A stretch of DNA of 64,000 nucleotides from Certhia americana (lineage: Eukaryota; Chordata; Aves; Passeriformes; Certhiidae), in NCBI GenBank assembly GCA_018697195.1, contig CM031857.1, positions 92,948,617-93,012,616 of the forward strand. Direction: 5' to 3'. Positions 1 through 14,555 of the stretch are shown piece by piece (within the stretch, counting starts at the first letter, position 1; each line of letters begins with the position of its first letter). Below the pieces are notes generated by a model. That model was not told the origin of the DNA, searched no databases, and was given only the letters and a program-made list of their open reading frames with translations. The position numbers and the translations under genes are program-made.

Positions 1-747
1 AGTAGCCATTATTAGAAAGCTTCATAACTTGACTGAAAAAGGCTGTGGCTGACCTGACCTGGTTGCTTCCTACTTTGACTGTGACTTTTGAGTAGTATCC
101 CCAAAAGACCCTTCTACGCAGTACTTCAATGCTTCCTATGAATGCTAAGAATCCATTACAGGTCCAGCAGAGGAACTGTGTGTGATTTAGATAAATATTT
201 TGGAGTTCAGTATCAGTAATACAACCATTTTCAGTGCACAAAACTCATGACATCAGATGTCCAACAGCAACTGGTAGAAGCACAACCAGGAGGAATTTGG
301 TCATATACTCCATGGTCATGGTTCAAATATAAACACGCCACTCCCAAAATTAGCCTTTTAAGAATTAAGAATTAGAATTTTCAAATGAGGGGAAACAAAA
401 GAAAAATCACAAATATTTTCTTGAGTTTATTTCCTGTGATGGTAGAAGACAAGTATGCAAACCCTTAATTAGATTTTCTGTTATCTAAAGGTACTCACTT
501 TCTTCTCTTTTCTGTATGAATTTATTAAGATAGGAAAAAACAATTCTGTGAATTTACAAGAAACTTTGATGTAATTTTACACCAAATAGCTAAAAATCTA
601 TGCTGCTTTTAAGTAGCATTTGACTATAAAAGGATGTTTGAATATCTTCATGTTTCTGGACTGTACTTGTCACACTAATATTTTTACTCTTTATTTTCTG
701 TTTTTCAAGTATAAATAAGTTGATAAGTTTTTATAAAAGTCATTGAA

Positions 748-802
748 TTGTTTGCATCAAAAGGGACCTTTAAAGACCATCCAGTTCAACCCAGATTATC
801 TA
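748..802 (-). mobile_element. Short CR1 LINE 3'-end remnant
   Basis: The plus-strand string aagggacctttaaagacc followed by atccagttcaaccc is the reverse complement of the conserved CR1 3' untranslated end. Only about 55 bp are recognisable and no ORF2 sequence follows, so it is a heavily truncated or decayed copy. Confidence 0.6.
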
Positions 803-3800
803 GTCCAGTTCTCAGGTCTGTTTTAATATTTCTTGTAAAGTGTTTCAGTTTTAACTTTTTCTTGTCTTTTTCTTCTCTTTTGTCTTTTTCTTGTCTTTGC
901 CATTTGGTCACTTCCCCACTTGGACTTTGATGTGACTTCTTTTCCCAACACTATGCAGAGAAGCAAATGCTGATAGAAGTGCTCATGGAAGCACCAAAAC
1001 CTGGAAAAACCCCACTGAGAAAGATAACTGTTATTATGCCATCCTGTGGGAAGTATTGATGGAGATGGGAGTGTGGGGATCCTCACTTTCCTTCAGCCTA
1101 CTCCCCATGGTGTGTCATGTTATCATTATTCCCCACTGCTGATGTGAGGAGGATTTATTGCACAGTATATGGATCACTTTCCTATCTCTCTTTTTTGCCA
1201 ACCAGTTCAAAGTCAGCTACACTCAGACCATACCTTAGCCTCTCTTTCTTTCCACACAGGCTATTAGAAGCCTGCATGGTGCAATGTTTTCCCAAAACCC
1301 TTTAATCATCTGAATAATTATAACCAAAAAATAAGTTTCTCTAAAGATTGTTGAGACCCTACAAAATATCTCTTTATTGTTACAGATGTTGTGGCTCAGG
1401 GAAAAAGCTAACCTTCATAAAAATAATTAAGGAAATGTCACCTTTTTTAAAAAAAGAAAATTGAAATTATGAAGATTTTCAGACAAACTGGTTTTTATTG
1501 GAAAGCCAGCACTTCTTATCAGAGCTAAAATGTAAAGATTTCAATATCCAGATGTGATTAGAAAGTAAACCCAATGTTTTCTACAGTTCAAGCCTTTCTG
1601 TAGGGAGTGTTTTGTCCCTTACAATAAAATCTCTTAGCACTTCAGAGAGAAGTGGCCAGAATCCTGCTGTAATATTTTAGGCCTCAAAACATGGTAAAGA
1701 TTTATAATCCTTAAAATAAAAATGAAAAAAAGCCCATCAAACCAACCAACAATGTACAGTAAAACAAACAAAAAAAATCCCTTTGAAATACTTTTCAAAA
1801 GCAGAAGTAACGAACTGGATTCTTAGCACATGCACATGTTCAACAAGAAACAAAAGAACTTTCATGTGCATAGCTCTACAGGCAAGCATGGCAAACAGTT
1901 TTATGTGTCTGTTTGCTCGGGTTTGTTTTCTTTTCTGCCACACTTTTTCTCTTTTTGTATTCATTTTCAAAAAAGTATGGATTGTTACCATGCATATTGG
2001 CCTTGAAGCTGCCAGAGTAATTATTAGTAAAACTACTTGACATATGAGAATTTGTGCACTCTTCTAATCTGAGAACAGAAACAACACCATATGACTCGTC
2101 TGACCAGTCACAACTAATCAACACAATGAGAAAAACAAATATCAAGCATTGCATAAATACAGAAAACTGTTCACAAGCAGTCTCAACATTGCTGTTGCAT
2201 AACAAGTACTTATGATCTGCTCATAGATTGTTCAGTACTACAAAGAAGGAACCTTAAGGTGATGACAAACAGTACTACTTTCTTTCTTTCTTCGATTTTG
2301 AGCACATGTACCCTTAAAGGAAAATTGCTTCCTTCATGAAATCCTCTCAATTAGAAAAATAACAATTCTAAAAGAAGCTTCATGCTAAAATTTTGATTTA
2401 GTATTGATCAAATCAAACATTCCTGGCACTGAAGATCACCTCGCCAATCTCCTGAATCTAGTCCTCACCTTCCTCACATTCTGTTTTTATACACATAACT
2501 GTGTATATGCAATACACATGAATCAGGAAACCAGTTTTGGTATGATAGTAGAGCCACAGCTTTGCTCCAGTCAGTGCAGGGAGTTTGCTTTTTGAAAAAG
2601 TGGTTTCTCCTAAGTACTCTAAAATCCCCACACTTCCTGGAGTTTGGAGACAGTGAAAGGTGTGGATAGAAAACCAAAGATAAGAATATATGAAGAAGAG
2701 TGACAAGGTAAACAATGCTATGTTAATGAGTTGCAGATTTTCTTTTTCCTTTTTTTGCTTTGCTGTGATTTTCTGTTTGGATATTACTGTGCTATAATGA
2801 TTGTTCTTAAAATGGCCTCACTTGATGATAATTTATTTCATGCTTGGCATCAGTTGCTCCATTGGGGAAATCTTTAAGAAAATTGTACACAGACACATAT
2901 TTTTCAGCTAAAGGAAGTCTAAAGCTAACTCCTGTGAACCAGATATTCACTTCTGAACAAAACTGCCTTCTTCTCATGTTCTTTTCCCTTCTGAACTGGA
3001 TGCATTACCTTTGGCTTGGGAACTGAGTACCAAATACGAAGTGAGCTATGTTACTTACCTGTATTAATCTAGGATCTGGAGAATAATTTACTGATCTCAG
3101 AAGATTTACATTTTGGAAGGAACATGGGCAGATGTTTGGAACGCTGGAGATAATCTCCCTCTGTGGGCTTTGCAGCCTTAGAGTTCACTGGACAGCAAAG
3201 AAAGGAACTTGTTATTTCCACCTTTCCTCCAGGTCTGTGTGAAGTATTTTTACAGTGCTCCTGATTGTCTTCCAAGACAGGGGGAAAATATCATGACAAG
3301 AAGTCAAGTGTCTATTACTTTTTACAAGCACAAAAAGAAGCATAATTGCTGATTCAGAGCTGTTTGCAGTCCAGGGATCTGTCAGTACCACATTATCATT
3401 AAGCATATTTAATATGACCTGTCAGTAACAGGATGCTGAATTTCCCCTTCAGCAGTACATATCTCATATTCTACTTCTTTGTACTCTCAAATCCAGTTGG
3501 ACAAGTTGCAATTTCCTGGTTTTTGGGAGAAGATTGCACCTTTTCAGGCACACACAACTCAGCCTTTGGAGTGTCTTCAACAGATGAAAGAAGCTGACAA
3601 TCCATTCATGGGGACTGAAAAGTCAGTGGACAGGAACCAGTGTGAGAGAACTTGCCTGCCAACACTTCTGTCCATTGTCATGAATCTGTGAGGACAGAAA
3701 CCTGGAAGCTGAAATTTTCAATGTGGAACTCACATAAGTCTTTGGCATTTACATCTAGGGCTGCTACAGATGTGACCACCTTGATTAACTTTCCCTGTAT

Positions 3801-5160
3801 GTTTACTTGGAATTCAAAATCTAGGTATCCCTTTGTATGGGCTTCCTCATATGCCTAGTTCAATAGACAAGCTCAGATGGTGCCTAGCAATTCTAACAGA
3901 ACATAATTGTAAGCAGGTGCTTTGATGTGAAAGCAGAATGTTCACTTCCCCACATTTTTTGATGAAACACTAATTAAAGCACTCCTCAATAGAAAGCTCT
4001 GGACAGAGAAAAATAATACCTCTGCTTGCTATTTTCAGTAAGCCCCAAGCTATAGTGTCAACCATATGCAGCCAAAGCCATAAAGGCCATGAGGTCATCT
4101 GGTAGAACTAGGAAGCCTTCGTAACCTTTGGTTCCACAAAAAGTTCAAGGCCTGCTGTTATAGTCACACTTGCAAATCTGGATTTACTAATTGATGTAAT
4201 TTAAAAAGAAAACCATAAATGTGGGATAATTGCTATAGTATGTGCCTTCTTCTTCAAACATCTTTTTGTGACTTACCTTGACAATTTTAATCAAGTCTGT
4301 ACAAGATACATTGGCTATAGCTCAAAATGTATTTCAAGCGCACATCTGTTAATGAAGTCCTATCAAAACCCCATTTAAAAGTAAGTATTTAATTCTGAGA
4401 TAATCATTCAAAGTTTCTTTAAAAAAGAGATTTGTTTCTAATGAATCAATAAATGAACAATAACCCATATTTTCAGAATTTTGCATGTTGACTTACGCTT
4501 CCTTTGTCAGAACTGGTTCAAGATATTTGCAGTTTCACTTGTCTCTGGTGTTAACTGGCTACTTCTTGAACAGTTCACATCGAAAAATATGACATTTATC
4601 ATCACACTGACTGAAAAATGTATTTCCACAGCTGCTTCCTCTCAGTCCTGTGATTTGAATGGTTTAGCACAAGAAGCCTTGGTTTCAATTTGACAAACCA
4701 TTTTGCTTGTGGTATGCCTGGCAAAGATATCTGACTAAATTGAAGTAACTTTATTCTCCCTGTCTGACCTGATTCTACAGTCTTAAAGCAGTAAAAAGCA
4801 GAAAAAGTGTGTTCAATATTAATATTGTGCTCTCAATGACCTGGGGTAAACATAGTGAGCAGACCAGATGTACAAGGAGTTCCTGTTTTTTCATACCCAC
4901 TCTCAAAGCAGAACAGAACTTCAGCAACTTTTAAGAAAACATTCACAACATCTTTGTAATGCAAGTTCACAGAAAATATTGTGTATTGAAAGGCACCCAT
5001 ATAAAGAATATTGAGTAGGCATTCCATCTTTGAAAAATATAAACAAATAAGTGGCACCATAATACATTTGTTTGTAGTGTGGAACAACTAGATCTAGGGA
5101 TAATTTCTAATTGCTTGTTTGCAAAAAATTTAGTTTACTGAATATATTTTGAAATTGATC

Positions 5161-5214
5161 ATTAATGTATTATTGACTATTAATGTATTATTGGCTATTA
5201 ATATATTAATGACA
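5161..5214. repeat. Three-copy 18-bp minisatellite
   Basis: Units attaatgtattattgact, attaatgtattattggct and attaatatattaatgaca follow head to tail at 5161, 5179 and 5197. The third copy is more diverged. Confidence 0.8.
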
Positions 5215-6492
5215 TATGTGTCATCCATAAAAACTTGTTGATTGCTACTACGTCCACTTATTGTCATCATAAAAAAGTAAAAAAAAAAAAGTGTTATAAT
5301 TTATCCATTTGGATTCTAGTGTAGAAAAATTTGCTGACTGTTCCTGCATTTTATTTAGTCCGTTATTTAAAAGACCTTAGTTGTGCACAGTTGTTGTTCC
5401 TCTTGGGTGGAAGAGAGCAAGTGTTCTACTAGGAAAGAGAAGCTTCTGATGCCTACCAACCTTAATACTAATACACTGCTGCAGTATTTGCTTTCCCTTC
5501 ATGCACCAAGCTCTTTTGCACTTCATGATGGTAAAAAATCATTATCACTGGAAACAAACATGCACTTCTAAACCACACCTAAACCTACAAAAACACCCGA
5601 GGTATAGCTTTAAACATTAGTAAGCCTCTTCTCTGCACTACAATACAGGCAGTATTATAGGCTGGAGATTGGGATCCCTAATAGCCAGATATCAGCAAAA
5701 GTGCTTAAATCCTTGCAGGAGGTCCCAGAACAAATTCCCTGACAACACCAGGAAGAGTCTATTTAGGGTTCAGAAAAAAAGTCTGTGAACCCCATTTGGG
5801 TAAGAGCAAGAGATGTTAGTCAAAGGCATTTGATAAAGTAGGGTCTTGGCAAGAGAGCAAGGGAGAAAGAGAATTCCTCATTTCTCTCAATTTCTTTTCC
5901 CTCCCTAATTTCCATTGCTTCTTTCTGTCTTTCTGCATGATTGGTGTGCTCGCTTTTGTCATTCCCTCCATACTTCTCTTGTTCAGTCAGCCACATTCCT
6001 AACCATCTAGATAGCACTGACATTTATGTGGGCCTAATTACCACTGCCTGCAAGACAATGCCCAGAAAGCTTGTGTCAGTTCTCAGATGCTGCAATCTAA
6101 TTGAAGTCCAAACTGGAGATTTCAAAAACACCTGCTTAGCTACCATTATAAATATAGATGTGTCTAATTTGGTCAGCACCCTGCTGCGGTCCTTAACACC
6201 TTCCTGCAGCTTGTCACTGTGTTTTCCTATGGCCACAAATGTCTGGATATGTGGAGTTAGACATACAACTTCCTTTGAGGGTGTTGGTTTGAGCTCTCTT
6301 CCTCTATCAACCATTTTAAAGTCTTTTCAGGCCTGGACAGTGGGCAGGATATTACCTTCTTGAGGACCCAGAAGGGAGTTTCTATGCATGAATTGTTCAT
6401 AGGGTATAGAAGCTGACAACATATTTTTTTCTGCTTTTGAACAAAGATTTTGTTCTAGAATGTTCTATATATATGGTAAAACTGGCTTTCTT

Positions 6493-6518
6493 TGTGTGTG
6501 TGTATATATATATATATA
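6493..6518. repeat. (TG)n(TA)n microsatellite
   Basis: A short compound dinucleotide run: TG units followed by TA units. Confidence 0.85.
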
Positions 6519-8656
6519 AAAGTTTTTGTCCTGTTATCTCTTGGTCTTCTTTTTTCTCTTTATGATAATTATATGCCTTTATCTTGATATTTTCATGAGT
6601 ATATTTTAACTAATTTTGGTATGATGTAGTAGTTTTTAGTGCCAATAGCCCAATGTGTATTTAACTTAATTTGTTGGTTTGAACTGTAGCAAGCCTGGGG
6701 CAATTGATATGCTGCATGTATTAACATATAGAATACAACTACATGGAAAAAGTAATTCTCTATTTAGGTTAAGTCTTAGCTGGAATATTACCATGCTGTG
6801 AAAAAGAACATCTTTCTACATCTAATAGCTCTGAAAGGCTTTTTTCTTTTCCATTCTGGAATGGAATAACAAAAATGGAAATTGTTATAGAATCTTTCTC
6901 TGAAAATAGCTGAAGTAATAACATGGAGATGAATTCAAGTTCCATAGCAGGATAAACAAACAAAATCCCTAGGAAGTTAAACTTGACAAACACTAGTAAT
7001 GTTGCAGTACTTGTTATTAATATTAAAGCTTTCTCTATGTGTTATTACCTGAGCTATGTGATTCACTGTTCAATTAGACACACGCACACAGCAGCAGATT
7101 ATATTGTCTCTCCCATGAAAACTTTGAAATTTCAAAATATTTTCCATTCCACATCAGGATAAAAGCTACAACCTTTTGACAACTCTCATTTAGCAAACAG
7201 CATACCACCTCAGTGAGCACTCACACTGAGATGAAGGCACAAACCACTTCCCTTATTTAGGCTGACTTATCAGCTTTCAACTTAAAGACCCACAAAATTG
7301 CTCTAGGCATCAGGCTGTGCAATATTCTTGAATAGCAAGTCAGCAGACATGCACTTTCCTTTCCACTGCCACCCCTAGTTAGGACTTTCTCATTAAAGTG
7401 CTTGTTTACATATAAACATATATATGTATTTAAATTTTGACTAGCTGTAAGAGCATAATTTCAAAAGGCTTCTTTAGGTTTTGTGATCTGCTTTTTTGCT
7501 AGGGCTGTATGAGGTAAAGTTTGCTTCAAGAGGGTTATTTCCCAGGGACTACTGTAGATGACATTCTTTTTGCAGCAATATTGAAGTTTTTGTGGGTTTT
7601 GTTGTTGCTGTTTTTGTTGCATTCATATTTCTTACATAGCCATCCTGGTACTTTTAGATCAGTTTCTTGTATATAAACATTTAGATTCAATTAGCCACAA
7701 GTAGATATTATTTCTAAAGGTCTTGGTTTCACAGTACAGAAATATTTCCACCTTTGGATACAATGATAATAATAAGAGGTCCAGTCAATGAGGAAACTTC
7801 ATTTTGAACTGCTGCTTTTAAATGGTTTGAGGTTATTTATTTGGGGATTTAAAAATAAATTTTCTGGTGGTTTTATCTACATTAAACATTCAGATTAACT
7901 GCACAGTATTTTGAAAGATACCTCATTTATGTACACAGTAAAAATGTGTGTCTTCTTAAGAGCCACACCAGAAAAGCCTGCATGCAAAGGAAGGTAATCT
8001 GTAATTTACATGCATAAACTTAACACCTGTGGCAATCTTGCATTCTCCAGTTGCCATACAGAGGCACTAAAGCAGATTTCTATTGTATGTCTCACTTGTC
8101 ACAAGATAAATTTGTATTTGTATTAATGTAAGACACTGAATAACAGTCTCTCCCCATGTATCTATTTCAGTTGTTTTGATTTGGTGCTATTTTCCAAGAA
8201 AGGCAGAAACACTTAGGGACAACTGGTGAAGAGGAAACCTGAGTAATCTACACAGAAAAGTCATATGTTCCTGTGTTTATGCAAACAAGCTCATAAAGTA
8301 TCTGACAGTGAAAAGTCAGAGTAGTTTGCCACATACAAGCCTGTCTTCAACTTCTGCTGACATGGCTAAAATAGCAAATAAACAAATCCAGAATCACTCT
8401 TCTGAAAATAAAAACTGCTTTATCATCTTTCAGGATGACCTTTATGATTATCAATCATGAGAACTGAATTAAAAAAAAAAAAAGATTCAAATACCTATGA
8501 TATTATTAGCATACAGTGGCTACAGGGCCTGTCTTCCTAGAATAACCCCACTGTTTTGTGCATTTCAAGAAGTTGCTTGCAAAGTCCAGCTCTGTAATCA
8601 GAATAAAAGAGAAGTAAAGATTTCTGAAAATATCAGTAGCAGTAAGGGGAAGAAAG

Positions 8657-8705
8657 TAATAATGATAATGATGATGATAATAATAATGAAATAATAATAA
8701 TAATT
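8657..8705. repeat. (ATA/ATG)n trinucleotide repeat
   Basis: A degenerate trinucleotide tract. It produces a long Ile/Met or Tyr run in both overlapping short frames, which are therefore artefacts. Confidence 0.85.
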
Positions 8706-8908
8706 ATCAGCATGACCAAAAAAGGCACACAAAACCCCATTAATATAGGTACTCAAAACTGGTATGAGATTGATCACATGAGTGAATTCAGAATGATTCT
8801 GTAGTATCAGGAGTACATCCATGCTAGAAATGCTCTAGAGCACTTGTTTCTCTCATCTACATTTATTTTTTCTCTGAATAGATTTATCAACTGCAACAGT
8901 TTAACAGT

Positions 8909-9494
8909 TACTGGGTCTGGCTGGGATGGATTTAACCTTCTTCACAGCAGCCTGTTTGGTGCTGTGTTTTGCCTTTCAGGAATTCTGTGACAGTGTTAAC
9001 ACCCCAAAGTTTTGGCGACTGCTGAACTGTGTTTGCACAGAGTCAGGGTTTCCACTCTTCCCACACACAGCCAAAAGTGAGTAGGTTGAGGGACAGGAAA
9101 GATGGTGAGAGTGGACAGCATAGCAGACCTACACAGCAGACTCAAAGTGACCAAAAAGTATTCCACACCATGCAATGCTGCTCTCAGGAAGAAAAGCTCA
9201 GGGCAAGGAGGAGGAAAGAAAGATAATTTCTTTTTGATGGGAGTTTGCCTTCCCAAGCAAGCATTACATGTGCTGAGGCCCTGCTTGCCAGGAGTTGGTT
9301 GGACATCTGCCTGCTGATGTGAAGCAGTAAACTAATTCCATATTTTGCTTGGCTTATGACCACAGCTTTCCTTATCAAACAGTTAGTTAGATACATGAGT
9401 CCTCTTGCTTTTGTTCATTTTTTGCCCTGTCTTGTGAGAGAGGGAAGCAAGCAAGCAGCTGGGTTTGGCTGTTGGCTAGGATCAACCCACCACA
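8909..9494 (+). mobile_element. Solo LTR of an avian endogenous retrovirus, flanked by target-site duplication ACAGT
   Basis: The first bases (ctgggtctggctgggatgga) and the internal blocks around cccaagcaagcattac and the Gly/Ser-like cttgtgagagagggaag match a widespread avian LTR family as I remember it. The same family recurs at 41346-41907. The flanks 8904-8908 and 9495-9499 are both ACAGT, a 5-bp duplication consistent with an integrated LTR of about 586 bp. The usual TG start has become TA, and the AATAAA is degraded to GTAAAC, so the copy is old. No internal retroviral sequence adjoins it, so it is a solo LTR. Short frames within it are not genes. Confidence 0.75.
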
Positions 9495-9499
9495 ACAGT

Positions 9500-12400
9500 A
9501 TTTCCAACACTTTATACAGAGTCTAAGGGGATAGAAATATAGGGCAAACATTCGAATTGCCCCCTGTGTTAGCTGCAAAACATGGCTATCCTTTAAGAGC
9601 TATTTTGAACTGAGAAAAATAAAGAAGTATTTTCATCTCGTTCACATTACTATGTATTTTTATCATATGAAAAGATGAGAGGCTTAATTAAGAAAATTAA
9701 TTAAAAAAAAAAAAAAAGGTTTTTTCTAAAACACCTTCCATTAAATTATGGTTGGTTATATGGGTCTTACCAAAATTAATTTTTGCAGCTGATCCAAAAC
9801 TGAGCCAAGCTTTATTATTATTGTGATTGTGGCATATCAAAACCGTCCTTAAATCCGGCAGTGTGCATACACAACTGCATCTGAATTAGGAGTAGGTAAG
9901 GACAGGCTAACCTCCCATTTGGTTCACTGATACCCACAGGTTCAAGGGCAGAGTTGGCATCCCGCCCCAAATTCTCACCAGCATGGTATGGCTGTTTCTG
10001 TACCTCAGGTAATTGGTTTAAAACTGATTTTGGAATATTTATACATGAGCACTTTGTATTGACCACCAATTATAAAAGTGACAAAATGATTATGAATTTA
10101 AAAATAAGTGCAATTTTTACTCAGAGTAGACATGCTCAAAGCATGTCTCACCAGAACAAAATGATTCATTTAGATTCCAGAAGAGATATTGAAATTTCCC
10201 CTTTGTTCTACAAGGTAGTGGCATATTGTCTTACTTAGTGTTAACAATATGTACACTCATAGTTAATTATTGACTACTGAGATGCAACAAAGGAAGTGTA
10301 AGCCATCACATAAGCAAGACTGAGTTTTGCAGTGTAAAGATGCACAGTCAGAAGGCCCTTTTGTTGTAGCAGATGGTAAAATAGTTTGAACTTGAAGCTC
10401 AATCAGAGCTCAGTGGCCTTGAGTCCTTTCATTATTAACCAGTGGTTGTTTTTGTCTTGCCAAATAATCTTATTACTTACTGTCCATTCATGCTGTACGT
10501 GTTTTTTTTCTGTGTAAGGGAATTATACTGTCAGGAATGGGGAATTAGAGACATATAAATTTACCTTTTTGGGTGTAGATGTGGGTATTCATCTTCTCAG
10601 ATTCCAAAATGCAGAGATTAATTTTGTCTCTTGAGCAAAAAGATGTGATTCTATCTTTGTAAGCTCTTCATAAGAATTTTTGGTTTTGATAAATCCGTAC
10701 TTAACTACCCTGAGAGTTTGCCTGGAATTCCTCAGTCTGCCAAAAAAAAGGTCAAATAGCATTGAGTGGTGAGGGGCTCTGAGATCCATCAACTCATTCC
10801 TCTTCTGAAGCTGAAGGCAATACTGAGAGAATTGACTCTACATTTGGTATTGTTTAATCTGTAATGGCATCTATGGTGCTCTGAAAATAGAAAGATAATT
10901 TTCCCTTCTGTAGATACAAAGGGAGCTGTAAGTCTGCTTTTATAGATTATTACTCTGATCCAGAGCCTTGAGATCTTTTAGAAAGCACAGGTTGTTCTTT
11001 ACCTTTCAGCACAGGTATCTGAACTGGTGTTCATGTGAATGTTTATTTGAATTGTATTTCACCTGGCACAGCTACTGCTATTCATCCAGAGGTTCTTTTC
11101 ATCTTTTGTGAACCAATGGACATTTAGTACTAGTACCAAAGATAATATCAGATACACAACTGACATGAATCACTCCACAGAGTTGCTCAATTACTTCTGT
11201 CAAAGTTCAGATCTTAAACTTGTTGGCAGCTTCCTTCTGCTGCTCTATGTTAATATCTACATAAAATAATCTATTTCCTGCTGCTGTTCCGTAGAGAATA
11301 ATGCAACCAAATATAATCCTCTCTGAAACAACTAATCACAAACGCTTCCTCACCATGGCATGGAGTCTTCATTTGCTGGTGTCAAGATGTGAAAATGGCA
11401 CAGAGATTTTCTGACTGATGGGCTCTGTTTTATGATGAGTAAGAGTTTAGATAAACTGGATACATTTGTCTAGGAGTTTCTGTTAACTTGCCACAAGCTC
11501 CTGAAAGTAGAATGTGGTAGAAGGAACCACTGCAAAAAATATTTAATTTTGTGGCTAAATGGAAACTTGTGGTCAGTCTCTGATAGCTACTTTAAGGCAA
11601 AGTATATTTTTTTCCCATAAAGAATTTAGGTCAATATTATCTTAGAAGAATACCTATGTATAACTTTGAATCTTTCTGATGCATAAACAGATATGTGCAT
11701 AGAGTATGAGGGGAAAAAGCAGAGTTACAACTTGTCCGGTAAATTCTCTCAGTCTGTGCCTGGGGAAGAAAAAGGACCCCTCAAAGACACTCCTTCTCTC
11801 AGCTGCCTCCTAATTAGGCAAACCAGCCATGAACACTTTAATTATAATTAGTTTTCAATTAATAATGTTTTGCTTTCTCCAAATTATTCAGTGTCCCTAG
11901 AAAAACCTAATAGACATGCATGTTTTTATTTTAATTCAGTGTTTGCTGTTAGTAACCAGGGCTTCACATCCAATTGCTCCATCTTTCCTTTATGTGACAC
12001 TAGTAAGATTCATGTTTAAATGTTGTTTACACAAGTCACAAGCACACCCTAATGGTAGCTCTTTTTCTCAAAACGGTACCTTAGGACCTTCAACAGTTGG
12101 AAGTGAAGTTTAAAGATACATCTAAACTGTAAAAAACATCAGTAAAAAACAACTGTAAAAAACAACTTGATAGTTGTAAGTAGTTATTATGAATGCTTTA
12201 ACTGCAACATTCAGGGCATATAAGGCCTGGTTTTGTGTCCCTTTCTCTTTACCTTCTAAAGAACTTCGTATTGCTCTGACTAGAACATTTTCCTTTATGA
12301 GTAGCTATTTTAAATGTACGTCCAACTTTTTGACGCTGTTTCATGGATAGCAGTAGCTGCACCACAAAAATACATTCAAGGGGTCCACAGTGACCCATTC

Positions 12401-14555
12401 ACGACACTGAGGAGATGAGCAGTTCAACACAAATATTGCTCCTCCTCTGAACAGTCTGCCTCTGTAGCAAAAAGCTACTTCTAGCAGAGTAAAAATATTT
12501 AATAGAAATAGATCATATTCATACCAGCTCCTACCCACAGTGACCCCAGCTGCTTTGTATTAGAGGTTTGATCTTCTTACAGGGACTTTTAGGACACTGT
12601 AAGAAGTACTGCTCTTGCTGCTTTCACTTTCCAATGGTAATTTCAAGCCATTTGGTGTCACAGAGCTGAAAGGGACTTGGATCCAAGTACAATCTGCTTG
12701 GTGCTGTGGCTGATGAGGAGACTATACTTCATATTCTCTCCTTGAGTGTTTTAGCTACACTGATGTTGACTGGAGTACTGGCTTCCTGCATTTCCCTATC
12801 CTTTGGTCCAGCTTGATGAGCTAACTGTATCCAGGATCCTAGAATAGCAATTAATGTGAAAAGTTTCTTGTCTTCAACCCAGCTGGATTCAGAACTGGAT
12901 GAACAGAATGATTGATCTGCTCTTTGCTATGGACTGTGGACTTGCTCTGAGTGTGGATTGTTATTTCATGGACAAAAATGCCCACAGGCTTTCAACAACA
13001 ACAACAACAGATGGTCCTAGGGGCACTAGCCACTCGAGTGTGTTTGCAACAGGTAATTGTATGTTGAATAAGGCACAAGTATTTGCTGCTCTCCTTTAAT
13101 TGCTCATGTCTCTTCTTTACATACTTCCAAATCATGGCAGTTAAAAGAGGCACAAGTTCTCAGGGTTTTGTGTGAAGAGTGCTTTGCTACTTGAATGTTT
13201 CTTTTTTTGTTTGTTTTGTCCTTTTTTGTCTTCATCAATCCAGCTTGTGAGAGATTACCATTTCAGTCTTTTCTGCTCTGCCCTTGGGAGTGTTCTGAGC
13301 TCTCCTTTCCTCTTGATAGAGGGAGAACTGTGAAGTGGGATAGTGTTTATAAACAAGATGTAAATGGAGGTTTTCTCCCTCAGTGGCTATGACCTAGAAG
13401 ATTTAAGTAAGTTTCCTGTGAATATGAAATAAGTCTATTAAATGGAAGTAAAATTTTTTATACCTCGGACTGTGGTTTTCAGGCTTAATTACATATATTT
13501 ATTTGACATGTCTGTTATTGTGAGCACTAGGAGTCTACACAATTCTTGCACAGTCTGCCACCTCTGTGTGATCTGCGTAGGTTCTGACAGGAATGTTGAC
13601 CTCGTGCTGTCCTCATGCATCTATATCTGCCCAGGTCCATGGTGACCCTTCGCTTTTACATGAAGAAAAATAGAGTGATAACGAAATGTATGGCATGTTC
13701 ATTCTACTTATAAATATCCACAAACAATAAGAAGAATTTATTTGTTCAATAAATAAATTAAAAGTAATGTTTTTCCTAAGATGGAGCAAGACATACTGAG
13801 GCTAGGAAACTGCATGGTGTGTTCCACGACCGTATTTTTTGAGCAGCATTGCTTTTGGATTCCTTTCTAATTATTAAGATGTTAGGAATAGCAAATCCAA
13901 AAGGTCTCTTTCCACAGTCATGGAAGCAATTCTTTCTCCCTCCCTTTCCTTCCTTACAGAACTACAATGAACTGATCATGGATCTATAAATATATTTGCA
14001 TCTTGTTTGAATGTGTTGAATACTTGTTTCACATTTACTGAGTAGTCCAGTCGCTGTAAATTCAATTAAGTCATAAACAAATGAATGAATACATCTATCT
14101 AGAAAACAAACCCAAAAGTCCAAATGAACATTCCAACCAGTATCCTTGACAACTGGCCGAATATTCAGATGTCTAATTCAGCCTCTTTCTACCTGCTTGT
14201 GGCAGGAACCAGGAACACAGTCCCTTCTGCTTTATGAGCTCCTATCCAGCACCAAATATGCTTCTTTGCTTCAGACAAAAGTATGTCTGAGCATCTTGCT
14301 AGCCCATTAATGCTCAATGCAACCTTTATTGGACTGCAAAATGAGATTTCTGAACACTCTGTGGAAATGATTTTACAAAAAATCTAGCCCAAAGTGTCAA
14401 AATGGTTAATATCTCTATAGCTAGAGCTCTCAGAGGAAGTTTATATCTGAAAATAAAACCTTATGTTATTTCTATAACAATAATATTAGCAGGAATAAAG
14501 CATTTACTGTATCCATTCCATACATTTCTAGAATTTGTGAAAAAACAAACTACCC
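9500..14555. other. Gene-free stretch between LTR insertions
   Basis: AT-rich sequence with homopolymer A runs (e.g. 9703-9718) and no recognisable exon, RNA gene or transposon. Frames of 60-95 codons occur on both strands without splice support or domain content. Confidence 0.55.

Larger units (their letters stand above)
803..8903. other. Gene-free stretch, AT-rich, simple repeats only
   Basis: No exon with splice sites, RNA gene or recognisable transposon was found. It holds a three-copy 18-bp tandem repeat (5161-5214), a (TG)n(TA)n tract (6493-6518) and an (ATA/ATG)n tract (8657-8705). The longest frame, 140 codons at 5941-6363 (plus), and the overlapping minus frame have no recognisable domain and are probably chance. 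Confidence 0.6.

Noticed and set aside
5941..6363. 140-codon plus-strand frame, the longest in the window
   Set aside because: No recognisable domain, an overlapping frame of 96 codons on the other strand, and no splice or promoter context; consistent with a chance frame.
12620..12870. Weak CR1-like wording (agctgaaagggacttgg)
   Set aside because: The match is too short and does not continue into further CR1 blocks.
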